Source: Kiritimatiellia bacterium (GTDB taxonomy: Bacteria; Verrucomicrobiota; Kiritimatiellia; RFP12; UBA3636). From it: a stretch of 30,243 nt of DNA. Of this stretch, positions 7,167 through 15,517 are shown in pieces. Position 1 is the stretch's first letter. Each line of letters begins with the position of its first letter. The stretch is from assembly GCA_016295275.1 (NCBI GenBank), contig JAEDLN010000006.1, positions 1 to 30,243 of the forward strand, written 5' to 3'. Both the position numbers and the translations under genes were made by a program. The notes beneath the pieces were generated by a model, which worked only from the letters and a program-made list of their open reading frames with translations, made no database searches and was not told the DNA's origin.

Positions 7167-9527
7167 ATGAAAACGATTTTTGTGCTTGTCTTTTTGGTAC
7201 AACTTGTACATTCTGCCGAATTTCGTTTTGACACCTTCGATATCGTCGAAAACGACCAATTTATGGAGTATAGGAAAGACAGAAATAAACATATAATTGA
7301 TGTTCTGCTTAAACATATAGCGGATTCGGATATTGCGATTATTCACAGCAGAAGAGATGAGTTTTGGCGGGATGAAGGGAATATAAGCGATTCTCTTTTA
7401 CATGTCCTTAATTTTTCGGTGGTTCGATATATTACGAGTCTGAAGGGGATGGAAGGGTTTTCGCCGAACAGTGTTCTTTATCTTTACGATAGTAAGTTTA
7501 AGGTTCGTTCACAACTTTCCGCGTCGGTTGTCAGCAGTCCTGCCCCTCTTGCAAAAGGAAGTCCAAACCGGGCTCCGGATTACTGCCCATCCCTTCGTTC
7601 CGGAGATCTTTCTCGTATCGTATTTATTCAGAAACAGCAATCATATCTAAAGGAATACTTTCGGGACTTTTTTTTCGAATGGGAGAGGGATTCTCCAGAA
7701 TACGATGACGCAATGACGCTCTCCGAGCCTGAGTTCATGCGGAAATATCATTTGGAATCCGTTTTCTCGAATCGCGTCTATCGAGTCATGGATGAATGCG
7801 TATTCCATGTCGATTATCCTGTTCCGAATTTGCCGGAAACCGAGTCGATGAAGCTGAACCGGCACATCACGGACGTTTGGAAAAAGCGGAGCGAGGAAGC
7901 CGTCTATACGACAGAAAACACCGGTCTGATCCATTTGTCGCCGGAAGAGATTTCGGAAATCGTCTACATTGCCTACCGGATGGACAAGAATTCGGGCGGG
8001 CACAAGGCGTACATGGAGGCTTGTGCCCGAGAACCGAAGGTCTTGCTTCCGATGGTCGAGAAAAAGCCGGTGTTCAAGACGGCCATCGGCATTGCCCTGC
8101 GGGACGCATTACGCGAAAAGGCGGCGGAAGAGAAAAAGAAAGAAGAGAAAGAGGTTGCCAAGGAGACCCCTTGGACGATGGATTCGGAGTCGGACAAAAA
8201 GGTTGCCATGGAAATGGAGATTTCGCGGAAGGCGATCGAACGACGCCTTGCGGAAAAGGCGCGAAAGTATGCGCTACTTGGAAACGGCTATCTCGGGCGT
8301 CTGCTTCCGTATCCCGAAACGCCGGAGCTCCAAAAGCTGATGTCCAAATACGGACTTACCGCCGGATATTTCCAACGACGGGAGAAGGAAGACGGGGTGC
8401 TGTTGAATTACGAACCATGTTTTCCGACCAATTCGATTCCGTATCTCCTGTACAAGCCGAAACCGGGTCGGGAACCGGTTCCGCTCGTGCTTTACTTTGG
8501 CGGCAATGGCGAGCACGGCACGAATCTCGTCGATCAGTTCCGCCAGCCGCTTGTGTTCGAGAAGGTGACGAGCCCGGACTTCCAGCGCCGCCATCCCTGT
8601 TATTTGTTCGCTCCCATGCATCCGAAAGGCGCCAATTTCGGAGCGGGAATACCTGGTAGTCCGGGCCGACAGTCGGATCTGACGTGCGATGCGCTCTATG
8701 CCGTCATCCGTTCGCTGGACAATCCGCCGGTCGACACGAACCGGCTGTACGTGACGGGGCTGTCCTTCGGCGGGATGGCGACGCATCGATTGCTCTGGCT
8801 CTATCCCGGGCGTTTTGCCGCAGGCGTTCCCGCCGAGTACATGGTACGGGCGTGGGACGTACCGACACCTCCGCCCAACTGCTGGTTTCTGTGTGGCGAA
8901 GGAGAAGAGGAATATCGCGACATGCGGAAGAAGAACGCAAGCGACAACATCAAGGCGGTGCGCGAGGCGGGAGGAGAGTGCCGTGTTTCGATGTATCCGG
9001 AATCCGGTCACAATTCGTGGGAAAAGGCTTGGCGAGAGGATTCGGTCTGGGAATGGATGTTCAGCAAGACGCTGGGTGGGCGTCCCGTCCCCCGCAAAGT
9101 CGGTGTTTCTACGGCTACCGGGGCGGCACTTCCGGCACAACTGCCGGAGGCGCGGGTCTGCACCGCCAGCGTTCCGGGCGAGGATGCGGCGCATGGACCG
9201 GCGTATGCGGCAGACGGTCTGGACAACACCTGCTACAAATCCGCGCAACCCGTAAAGACAGGCGATTGGTGGATGATCGACTTTTCCGTTCCCGTCAAAG
9301 GAACCGTCGTTGTGCATTCCGGAACGCTCTCTGGAGAGGGTATTCTGAAAACGGCCCGCGTAGAAACCTCCGCGAACGGGACGATATGGACGCGTGCAGG
9401 TGTCTTTTCCGCCAAAAACGGCACCTGTCGCATTCACTTGACCGCACCCATTCGCTATTTGCGCGTGCTACCCGAAAACCGCAAACCGGAAACGCTTGTT
9501 CTCCGCAACCTTGTCCTCACGCCGTGA
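7167..9527 (+). CDS. Secreted alpha/beta-hydrolase (esterase-like) with C-terminal discoidin domain
   Basis: 786 residues, preceded by a clear GGGAGG ribosome site 7 bases before the ATG. An N-terminal signal peptide (MKTIFVLVFLVQLVHSA) is followed by an unfamiliar region of about 300 residues ending in a charged, Lys/Glu-rich helix (near 310-345). The hydrolase domain spans about 390-640: LVLYFGGNGEHG oxyanion region, nucleophile Ser533 in GLSFGGM, and His615 in PESGHNSW. This pattern resembles CE1-type feruloyl/acetyl esterases and PHB depolymerase-like hydrolases. The acidic member is not assigned. Residues about 660-786 resemble an F5/8 type C (CBM32-like) domain (AYAADGLDNTCYKS, WWMIDF). 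Likely role: releasing ester groups from polysaccharides outside the cytoplasm. The first 600 bases are visibly AT-richer than the rest, suggesting a different origin or weaker constraint. Confidence 0.83.
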   Translation: MKTIFVLVFLVQLVHSAEFRFDTFDIVENDQFMEYRKDRNKHIIDVLLKHIADSDIAIIHSRRDEFWRDEGNISDSLLHVLNFSVVRYITSLKGMEGFSPNSVLYLYDSKFKVRSQLSASVVSSPAPLAKGSPNRAPDYCPSLRSGDLSRIVFIQKQQSYLKEYFRDFFFEWERDSPEYDDAMTLSEPEFMRKYHLESVFSNRVYRVMDECVFHVDYPVPNLPETESMKLNRHITDVWKKRSEEAVYTTENTGLIHLSPEEISEIVYIAYRMDKNSGGHKAYMEACAREPKVLLPMVEKKPVFKTAIGIALRDALREKAAEEKKKEEKEVAKETPWTMDSESDKKVAMEMEISRKAIERRLAEKARKYALLGNGYLGRLLPYPETPELQKLMSKYGLTAGYFQRREKEDGVLLNYEPCFPTNSIPYLLYKPKPGREPVPLVLYFGGNGEHGTNLVDQFRQPLVFEKVTSPDFQRRHPCYLFAPMHPKGANFGAGIPGSPGRQSDLTCDALYAVIRSLDNPPVDTNRLYVTGLSFGGMATHRLLWLYPGRFAAGVPAEYMVRAWDVPTPPPNCWFLCGEGEEEYRDMRKKNASDNIKAVREAGGECRVSMYPESGHNSWEKAWREDSVWEWMFSKTLGGRPVPRKVGVSTATGAALPAQLPEARVCTASVPGEDAAHGPAYAADGLDNTCYKSAQPVKTGDWWMIDFSVPVKGTVVVHSGTLSGEGILKTARVETSANGTIWTRAGVFSAKNGTCRIHLTAPIRYLRVLPENRKPETLVLRNLVLTP

Positions 9528-9569
9528 TGGCTGTAAACAACGAAACAAAAACGATTGAAAACCGCAAAA

Positions 9570-11387
9570 ATGGGGATTAAGGAAACAATTCAAACAGTTC
9601 GATTTTCCGGAAGGGCCCGTTCCTGGCTGTATGCAGTACTGGCCGTCTGTACGTTGGCGCTTCATTTCGACGCATTTCGCGAGTGGGTTGAAGGTGCGAA
9701 ATGGGGATATTCGATGTTGCGTGAAAAAGGGTTTGCCCATGCCAGCTACAAGTTGAACGTTATCCATGAGATGGCGGATGAGCACTTGTCCCCTGGCACA
9801 TCCGTGCATATTCTGACGAGGGAGGAGAAACAGAAAGGTTCGGCGCTTCGCTTTTCGCACCTCATGCTCTTCTGGCATCAATGTCCTGCTCCCGTCCGGT
9901 ATGGACCGAAGGAGCAGATTGGAAAGGCGTTGGCGGTATATGCTCCGCGTTTTGCATTCGAGCCGGAGCCGGATGAAAACGGAATTCCGAGATATGATTG
10001 CGTTTACAGTGAATACGGATGGAGCTTATGGGTGCATCCCGAGTCGAGCCGTCCGGATGCCGCGGATCTTGCCGGCCGTCGCGTATCTGTGGCGCATGAA
10101 ATAACGGGGCTTGTTTGCGTTCTTCTACCGGCCATCGCGGGATTGTTCCTATGGAAGGAATGGACAGGGATGCTGGTTGCCCATCTCTTGCTGACGATAG
10201 GGACGGGGGTGCTCTTGCTTGCCGGCGTCCCGATCCGGGCTTGGTCGCTTGCGATGTTGGTCTTTTCGATTTTCCTGTTTTTGTTTTGGATTCGATTTGT
10301 GCGACGGCGGAATCAGGCGAGTTCGAAGCCGGTTCACCTTTCTGTCCGCTTGTCGGCGTTCGTGTTCCTATACGTCGGTTTTCTCGCGTGGCTGTGCCTG
10401 TCGCATGATTTTACGGCTCCCAATGGCCTAGGCGTTTTTGGAGGTCGTGCGGCGCTCTATTATCGTCTGGGCGGGATTCCTCGCGACTTGTTCACGGATA
10501 GCGCCTATCGCTTTTTGGAACCAGCCTATCCGCCGGGACTTGCTATGCTTCTGCTTTCCATGTTTGGCTTTTCGGGCGGATGTGCGGAACGCCTGCCGCA
10601 GCTTTTATCGGTATTTGCCATGGGTGTGCTTCTCTACCGGCTTCTTTTGCACGCGAGCGGTTCTATCGGGAAGCAATGCCTCGTATCGGCCTTCTTTCTC
10701 TGTCCGACCACTCTGGCCATTGCAACCAATTGCTATGCAGAACCTTTCATGGCTCTTTGCCTTCTTGCGGGATGGGAAGCAGTTCGCAACGGGAGCGACG
10801 ATTGGTCTGGATGGTTCTTTGCCGGAGCAGCGGGATGGTTCAAAAACGAAGGGGCACTTTTCTTTTTGTTTCTCTGGCTGAGCATGCGCATTTGTCGCGG
10901 GAAAAAGTCGGCCTCCTTTCGGGGGCTCGTGCTTGGGGCTTTGCTTCCGGCGATTTGGTTCTTCGGCAGCCGCATTTCAGGGGCGAGACTTTTCGACTAC
11001 GCGCCCATTTGGACGCCGGACTTGCAGAAATGTCTCCTTGCCGGAAAAGCAATGGCGGGGGAGATGTTTGCACGTCCGTGGGAGACGGCATTCTTCTATC
11101 CTCTTTTGGCAACAGGCTATTTCATGCGGCTGGTTGGAGCTCGGACGAGGCTGACTTCCTCCGATTCGGTCTTTCTCTGTTTCATTGCTTTCTGTCTATT
11201 GTCGTTTGCGGGAATTTACGGACTCAGCACGGCCGATGATTTTTCCTGGCATCTGCACAGCAGTTTGGACCGACTTTTATGGCTTCCCGCAGTCTTGGGC
11301 TGGTGTTTTCTCTGGAATACCGGTAATCCGCAATCGTCGGGGGCTTTTCCGGTAGAACAAAGGACGGTTTGCCGACCTCCGGCCTGA
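9570..11387 (+). CDS. Polytopic membrane protein, GT-C glycosyltransferase-like
   Basis: About 605 residues from the ATG at 9570; a TTG at 9555 is an alternative. One transmembrane helix near the N-terminus (WLYAVLAVCTLAL) is followed by about 130 extracytoplasmic residues and then roughly ten more hydrophobic helices. Sequences such as FLEPAYPPGLAMLLLSMFG and the rhythm of short loops resemble GT39/GT87-type polyprenyl-phosphate sugar transferases, which glycosylate lipid A, proteins or polymers from the periplasmic side. The usual acidic catalytic pair in the first loop cannot be identified with confidence, so the enzymatic call is tentative. It starts 42 bases after the esterase gene and may be co-transcribed. 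A weak terminator follows at 11415. No ribosome site is obvious. Confidence 0.62.
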   Translation: MGIKETIQTVRFSGRARSWLYAVLAVCTLALHFDAFREWVEGAKWGYSMLREKGFAHASYKLNVIHEMADEHLSPGTSVHILTREEKQKGSALRFSHLMLFWHQCPAPVRYGPKEQIGKALAVYAPRFAFEPEPDENGIPRYDCVYSEYGWSLWVHPESSRPDAADLAGRRVSVAHEITGLVCVLLPAIAGLFLWKEWTGMLVAHLLLTIGTGVLLLAGVPIRAWSLAMLVFSIFLFLFWIRFVRRRNQASSKPVHLSVRLSAFVFLYVGFLAWLCLSHDFTAPNGLGVFGGRAALYYRLGGIPRDLFTDSAYRFLEPAYPPGLAMLLLSMFGFSGGCAERLPQLLSVFAMGVLLYRLLLHASGSIGKQCLVSAFFLCPTTLAIATNCYAEPFMALCLLAGWEAVRNGSDDWSGWFFAGAAGWFKNEGALFFLFLWLSMRICRGKKSASFRGLVLGALLPAIWFFGSRISGARLFDYAPIWTPDLQKCLLAGKAMAGEMFARPWETAFFYPLLATGYFMRLVGARTRLTSSDSVFLCFIAFCLLSFAGIYGLSTADDFSWHLHSSLDRLLWLPAVLGWCFLWNTGNPQSSGAFPVEQRTVCRPPA

Positions 11388-11414
11388 TCGGTCAACCAAT
11401 CCCAAGGATCGGCG

Positions 11415-11437
11415 ACCGGAAAATCCGTTCCGGTTTT
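11415..11437 (+). terminator. Possible intrinsic terminator
   Basis: ACCGGAA (11415-11421), 6-base loop, TTCCGGT (11428-11434), followed by TTT. The stem is perfect, but the T-run is only four bases, so strength is uncertain. Confidence 0.5.
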
Positions 11438-11451
11438 GCCGCAAAAACGGA

Positions 11452-11479
11452 TTGCGCGGCAAACAATCCGGTGTAGAAT
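11452..11479 (+). promoter_or_regulatory. Promoter for the methyltransferase gene
   Basis: TTGCGC (11452-11457), 16-base spacer, TAGAAT (11474-11479), about 38 bases before the ATG at 11518. It lies just after the putative terminator, supporting a separate transcription unit. Confidence 0.5.
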
Positions 11480-11517
11480 GGAATCTCGAAAAACGGAACG
11501 TCGGAAAAATCAAGACC

Positions 11518-12192
11518 ATGGACATTCAAAGCTCGTTCAATCTCATTGCAAAAGAATACGATGAAAACCGAAAGAAATTTATTCCGTGTTTCGAAGAGTA
11601 TTATGGTTCCGTGACGGACTTCGCGGCGAAATCCCTGAACAAAAGACCGGCGCTCATCTTTGACTTGGGCAGCGGAACCGGATTGCTTCCGTCATTCTGG
11701 CTTTCGTATTTTCCGGAAGCGCACTATGTTCTAGTGGATTTAGCGGAAGAAATGCTTGCCATTGCGAAAAAACGGTTTGAAAAGATTCCTTCCATCCAAT
11801 ACGAAATCGCCGATTATTCCCAAAAACTGCCGGAAGGAATGCCGGATTTGGTTCTTTCGGCGCTCTCCATCCATCACTTGGAACACGAGCGGAAGAGAAG
11901 CCTTTTCCGGATGATTTTTACGACACTTTCCGAAGGCGGAACATTTGTGAATTACGACCAATTCTGTTCCGGAAACGAAGAGTCGGACAGAAAAATCGAA
12001 TCGTATTGGATCGAATGGATGAAGAATGCGGGTATTTCGGAGAAGGAGTACGAACGATGGCGCGAGCGCAAAAAACTTGACCGCGAATGTACTGTCGCCC
12101 AAGAAATCGTCTGGCTAAAGGAAGCCGGTTTCAAACATGCGCAGTGTCTCTACCTCAATGGAAAATTCGCCGTCCTATCGGCAGAGAAATAG
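11518..12192 (+). CDS. Class I SAM-dependent methyltransferase
   Basis: 224 residues. It shows the Rossmann SAM site DLGSGTG (49-55), the acidic end of beta-2 (Asp74 in VLVDLAEEM), Asp99 in IADYS, and a post-motif SALSIHHL (114-121). The layout matches the Methyltransf_25/UbiE-like small-molecule or lipid methyltransferases, but the substrate cannot be inferred. The ATG at 11518 is preferred over an upstream TTG because the predicted promoter overlaps the longer version. The gene is more AT-rich than the LPS genes downstream and stands alone, consistent with separate acquisition. No partner enzyme is adjacent. Confidence 0.85.
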   Translation: MDIQSSFNLIAKEYDENRKKFIPCFEEYYGSVTDFAAKSLNKRPALIFDLGSGTGLLPSFWLSYFPEAHYVLVDLAEEMLAIAKKRFEKIPSIQYEIADYSQKLPEGMPDLVLSALSIHHLEHERKRSLFRMIFTTLSEGGTFVNYDQFCSGNEESDRKIESYWIEWMKNAGISEKEYERWRERKKLDRECTVAQEIVWLKEAGFKHAQCLYLNGKFAVLSAEK

Positions 12193-12636
12193 ATATTTTC
12201 TTCCTTTATCGTCCCTAGCCGGTTGAACAAGAACGGGATTATCCTTGAGACCCTTGCAAGTCTGCTCCGAACGTCTGCATAGGCGTGGAAATCGTTTTGC
12301 TTCTGAATACAGTGATCCATCCAACTGACGAAGTCCGGCTGTCCCCAAGCAGGATGGACCGTTTGGCATGCGTACGACGGTCAAATGCAAACAGAAGGCG
12401 AGCGGACGGAACAGAAGGGGAGAGGAACGTAGATACGAGGCATTTTTGGCGTTTTGCGGGGTGGAAAAGTCATTTTTTTCGTCCGAGCGAGGCGTCCGGC
12501 GGCTTTCTGTTCCTGCTTGTTTCAGAAATCGGTTGCGGCATGCATCGAGATACGCCATGGCACGCGTCGGAAGCATTGAGCCGTCGCGGAGGCGGTTGGC
12601 GGCGTGAATGACGGATTTGAAAGATGGCAGACGAAC
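12193..12636. other. Intergenic region without a convincing gene
   Basis: About 440 bases before the LPS operon promoter. A minus-strand frame of 164 codons (12175-12669) crosses the whole region, but its ends overlap the 3' end of the methyltransferase gene and the predicted LPS-operon promoter. It has no recognisable domain and no clear ribosome site. Overlapping plus-strand frames are equally unsupported. A decayed gene or an untranslated RNA is possible. Confidence 0.5.
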
Positions 12637-12665
12637 TTGAACGCAGTGCGGTTTTATGGCAGAAT
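12637..12665 (+). promoter_or_regulatory. Probable promoter of the kds-lpt operon
   Basis: TTGAAC (12637-12642), 17-base spacer, CAGAAT (12660-12665). The start would be near 12672, just before an AGAGGA ribosome site at 12674-12679 and the ATG at 12689. Confidence 0.5.
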
Positions 12666-12688
12666 CCACATTCAGAGGAATCTATGGC

Positions 12689-13738
12689 ATGCGGCGATTT
12701 TTTCACAGCACCTTTTTCAAGCTATTGCTCCTTTTTGCGGCTTTGTTTTGCGGCATCTTTTTTGGCTTTCGAGGGCGTACCGGCCTCGTTTACGTTGAAA
12801 AGCGGATGTCGGCTGCGATTGGGAGCCCGGTGACCATTCGTTCGATTGTCTATTCTCCTTTGTCGACCTTTTATCTTCGCGACGTCACGATTGGCAAGTC
12901 GGATGCAGGGAAGGCGGGGGAACCGTTTTTCACGGCGGAGCGGGCAAAGTTGTCGCTTCGCCCGCATGGATCGATTTTGAATGCCGAAGGAGCGAGGATT
13001 TGTTTCACGGAAGAGAACGGGCTTTTCCCTGGTGTTTTCGACACAACGCATCCCGACAAGCTTACCGCGTCCGTATTGGACTATTTCCGGGAAGCATCCT
13101 CTCGAATGGGGACGCTCCGGTTTTTCCTGAAAGATGCGGTTGTGACGATTTCGACCGAACGGGGGACATTGACGCTTCCGGGGGTTTCGTGGGAGCGGCG
13201 CGTCGTATGTTTGAAGCCGCACAATCCGAAGATGATCAATGTGGCATTGGACGAGAGCTATTTTCGCGGCGAATCCGTTTGGGCCACACCGGTTCTGATT
13301 GTCAACAATCTTTCGGTTGCCGGCGTATCCACGCTCTCGGAAGACGGTCGTGTTTCGAACCATCCGGTTTTCCTGTTGCATAACATTTGGCAGACTCCTC
13401 TCGGCGATTCCTGGTTCGATCAATCGGGTGCGCCATCCGATTCGACGGTAGAAAAACAAGACAATTCCGTTTCTGAACCGGAAAAAGAAGCGTCTCCTTC
13501 TTCTTGCGAATCGCTTTCCGGAGGAGATCAGGCTTCCGAGGATCCGGTAGAGGAGAAGGGGGGCGCGGAGACATCTGTGAAGGCGCCTGCGGAGATGCCC
13601 GCGAAGGTGCCTGCCGAGACGCCTGCGGATAAACCAGCCGCGGAGACACCTGTAAAGGCGTCCGCCGAGGTGCAGACTTCTTCGTCAAGCGGCGTTTCCG
13701 GCGAATCGGAAGCCGTCTCAACCGATCCATCAAAATAG
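12689..13738 (+). CDS. Short AsmA-like membrane-anchored protein
   Basis: 349 residues from the ATG at 12689, with AGAGGA 9 bases upstream; an earlier in-frame start would bring nothing recognisable. Residues 1-30 form one membrane anchor (FFKLLLLFAALFCGIFFGF). The next part reads like an AsmA/YhdP N-terminus: a phrase on the IGSPVTIRSIVYSPLSTFYL pattern followed by RDVTIG. AsmA-family proteins are thought to shuttle lipids between membranes. This one is much shorter than usual. Its last 110 residues are low complexity, with repeated Pro-Ala-Glu-Lys-Thr units (PAEMPAKVPAETPADKPA) that may span periplasm or peptidoglycan. It is the first gene of the Kdo/LPS export operon, 9 bases before kdsB, which suggests an envelope-assembly role. 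The exact function is unknown. Confidence 0.68.
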   Translation: MRRFFHSTFFKLLLLFAALFCGIFFGFRGRTGLVYVEKRMSAAIGSPVTIRSIVYSPLSTFYLRDVTIGKSDAGKAGEPFFTAERAKLSLRPHGSILNAEGARICFTEENGLFPGVFDTTHPDKLTASVLDYFREASSRMGTLRFFLKDAVVTISTERGTLTLPGVSWERRVVCLKPHNPKMINVALDESYFRGESVWATPVLIVNNLSVAGVSTLSEDGRVSNHPVFLLHNIWQTPLGDSWFDQSGAPSDSTVEKQDNSVSEPEKEASPSSCESLSGGDQASEDPVEEKGGAETSVKAPAEMPAKVPAETPADKPAAETPVKASAEVQTSSSSGVSGESEAVSTDPSK

Positions 13739-13747
13739 GATTTCGTC

Positions 13748-14488
13748 ATGCGTATTATTGGAGTTATTCCTTCCCGTTGGGGTTCGACCCGTTTTCCCGG
13801 AAAGAGTCTGGCGTTGATTTCGGGAAAGCCTTTGGTCCGTTGGGTTGCGGAAGCTTGCAAGCGTGCCAAGCGTCTCGATGAAGTTTTGGTTGCCACGGAT
13901 GACGTTCGCATTGCCAAAGCGTTGGAAGGCACGGGAGTCCGTGCCGTCATGACGCCGTCCGATTTGCCATCGGGAACGGATCGTGTCGCCGTTGCCGCGC
14001 AGGCCGGTCCCGACGATCTGGTCATCAACATTCAAGGAGACGAGCCGCTCATCAATCCGGAACTCGTTGACGCGATTGCCGAAAAGCTGTTGACGGATTC
14101 GAGTTGTGAGATGGCGACGGCGTGTGCGCCGATTCGCACGATGGAAGAGCTTGCCGCCCGGACGATTGTACAAGTCGTGATGGATCGGTATGATCGCGCC
14201 CTGTATTTTTCGCGACTGCCGATTCCGTGCCGTCGCGATGGGGAGCAGGATTTGAAATCGGGTTTGTATCAGCGGCACATTGGCATTTACGGGTATCGCG
14301 GTGCGTTTTTGGCCAAGATGGTTGCCGAGAAGCCGTGCGACTTGGAGAAATGCGAAGGACTGGAGCAGCTTCGGGCGTTATGGATGGGGGCTCGCATCGG
14401 CGTTGTTCGGACGAACGAAGTCGGCATTGGTGTCGATCGTCCCGAGGACATTGCCGTCATTGAGGAGATCATCAAGCAGCGATCGTAG
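13748..14488 (+). CDS. kdsB: 3-deoxy-manno-octulosonate cytidylyltransferase
   Basis: 246 residues, standard length for KdsB. It activates Kdo with CTP to give CMP-Kdo, the cytoplasmic sugar donor for the inner core of LPS. It has the nucleotide-binding start IPSRWGSTRFPGKSL, the LPSGTDRV segment, and NIQGDEPLI with the metal-binding Asp. The late FLAKM...PCDLEKCEGLEQLR stretch is typical of the family. A TAGGA ribosome site lies 7 bases before the ATG. It is packed between the AsmA-like gene and kdsA in one operon, so Kdo synthesis and activation are co-transcribed. Confidence 0.96.
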   Translation: MRIIGVIPSRWGSTRFPGKSLALISGKPLVRWVAEACKRAKRLDEVLVATDDVRIAKALEGTGVRAVMTPSDLPSGTDRVAVAAQAGPDDLVINIQGDEPLINPELVDAIAEKLLTDSSCEMATACAPIRTMEELAARTIVQVVMDRYDRALYFSRLPIPCRRDGEQDLKSGLYQRHIGIYGYRGAFLAKMVAEKPCDLEKCEGLEQLRALWMGARIGVVRTNEVGIGVDRPEDIAVIEEIIKQRS

Positions 14489-14497
14489 AGGTTTTGC

Positions 14498-15451
14498 ATG
14501 AAGAAAGCGATAGAGAAACAGGAGAAAGCTTCGTGCCCGAAGGCAGAAAAGGCGGCATCTGCGGTCGTTCCGGCGACGGTTGCGACCGATGACGGATCGG
14601 TATCTTTCGGAGCCGGATCGCCGCTTGGTCTGATGGCGGGGCCGTGTGTCATCGAGAGTCGCGCCCATTGCCTAGGATTGGCCAAGAAGCTGTCGGCGCT
14701 TTCGCTTCAGCTTGGGATTCCGTTTGTTTTCAAGGCGTCCTTTGACAAGGCGAATCGTTCTTCGATTCAGAGCTATCGCGGACCCGGGCTACGCAAAGGG
14801 CTATCCGTTTTGGAAGAAGTTCGGGAGCGGTTCGGGTGTCCGATTGTAACGGACATCCATGAGCCGCATCAGGCGGAAGCGGTTGCAAAGGTTGCCGACA
14901 TTGTCCAGATACCGGCGTTTCTCTGTCGCCAGACGGATTTGTTGCTTGCGGCGGGAGAGACCGGTGCCATCATCAACGTCAAGAAGATGCAGAGCATGGC
15001 GGCCGAGGACATGGCGCAGGTTATCGGCAAGATCGAGAGCACGGGCAACCGCCGCATTCTTCTCACGGAGCGCGGGGAAAGTTTCGGCTATCACAATTTG
15101 GTTGTCGACTTTCGCAATTTGATGATTCTGCGTTCGCTTGGCTATCCGGTCATTTTTGACGCAACGCACAGCGTGCAGCGTCCGGGAGCATTGGGGACGG
15201 GAACGGGCGGCGATTCCTGTTGGGTTCCGGCGTTGGCGCGGGCGGCCGTTGCCACGGGGGCGTGCGACGGGCTCTTTTTCGAGACCCATGAAAATCCTGC
15301 GCAAGCCCTATCCGACGGTGCCAACAGCATTCCATTCGACCAAGTCGAGCCGCTTTGGAAGCAAGTAACGGCACTGGCGGAGATTTCCCGCAGGGTTCCC
15401 GAAAGCCGCGAGGAGCTTATTTTCAGGAAAGGAGCGAAGCCGCTCTTGTGA
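14498..15451 (+). CDS. kdsA: 3-deoxy-8-phosphooctulonate synthase (Kdo-8-phosphate synthase)
   Basis: Condenses phosphoenolpyruvate with arabinose-5-phosphate to Kdo-8-phosphate. It is 317 residues, about 40 longer than usual because of a Lys/Ala-rich N-terminal extension before the conserved barrel begins at about residue 44. AGAGG 7 bases before the ATG at 14498 supports the long form. The LMAGPCVIESR segment carries Cys50 where metal-independent enzymes have Asn, which points to the metal-dependent class. A later His (DATHSVQRPG), Glu (FETHENP) and Asp (SDGANSIP) fit the other metal ligands. KASFDKANRSS is the substrate loop. Nine bases after kdsB. Confidence 0.96.
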   Translation: MKKAIEKQEKASCPKAEKAASAVVPATVATDDGSVSFGAGSPLGLMAGPCVIESRAHCLGLAKKLSALSLQLGIPFVFKASFDKANRSSIQSYRGPGLRKGLSVLEEVRERFGCPIVTDIHEPHQAEAVAKVADIVQIPAFLCRQTDLLLAAGETGAIINVKKMQSMAAEDMAQVIGKIESTGNRRILLTERGESFGYHNLVVDFRNLMILRSLGYPVIFDATHSVQRPGALGTGTGGDSCWVPALARAAVATGACDGLFFETHENPAQALSDGANSIPFDQVEPLWKQVTALAEISRRVPESREELIFRKGAKPLL

Positions 15452-15517
15452 CGGATTGCTTCCGGCGGAACCGTCCGTTGTTTGCGAAGCCTCTTTTGCA
15501 TTTGCACTAGAAACGAG

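Noticed and set aside
8274..9437. 387-codon minus-strand frame opposite the esterase gene
   Set aside because: Arg-rich shadow of the GC-rich hydrolase coding strand; no motif or ribosome site.
12175..12669. 164-codon minus-strand ORF
   Set aside because: It overlaps the methyltransferase 3' end and the operon promoter and has no domain or ribosome site; kept only as an unresolved region.
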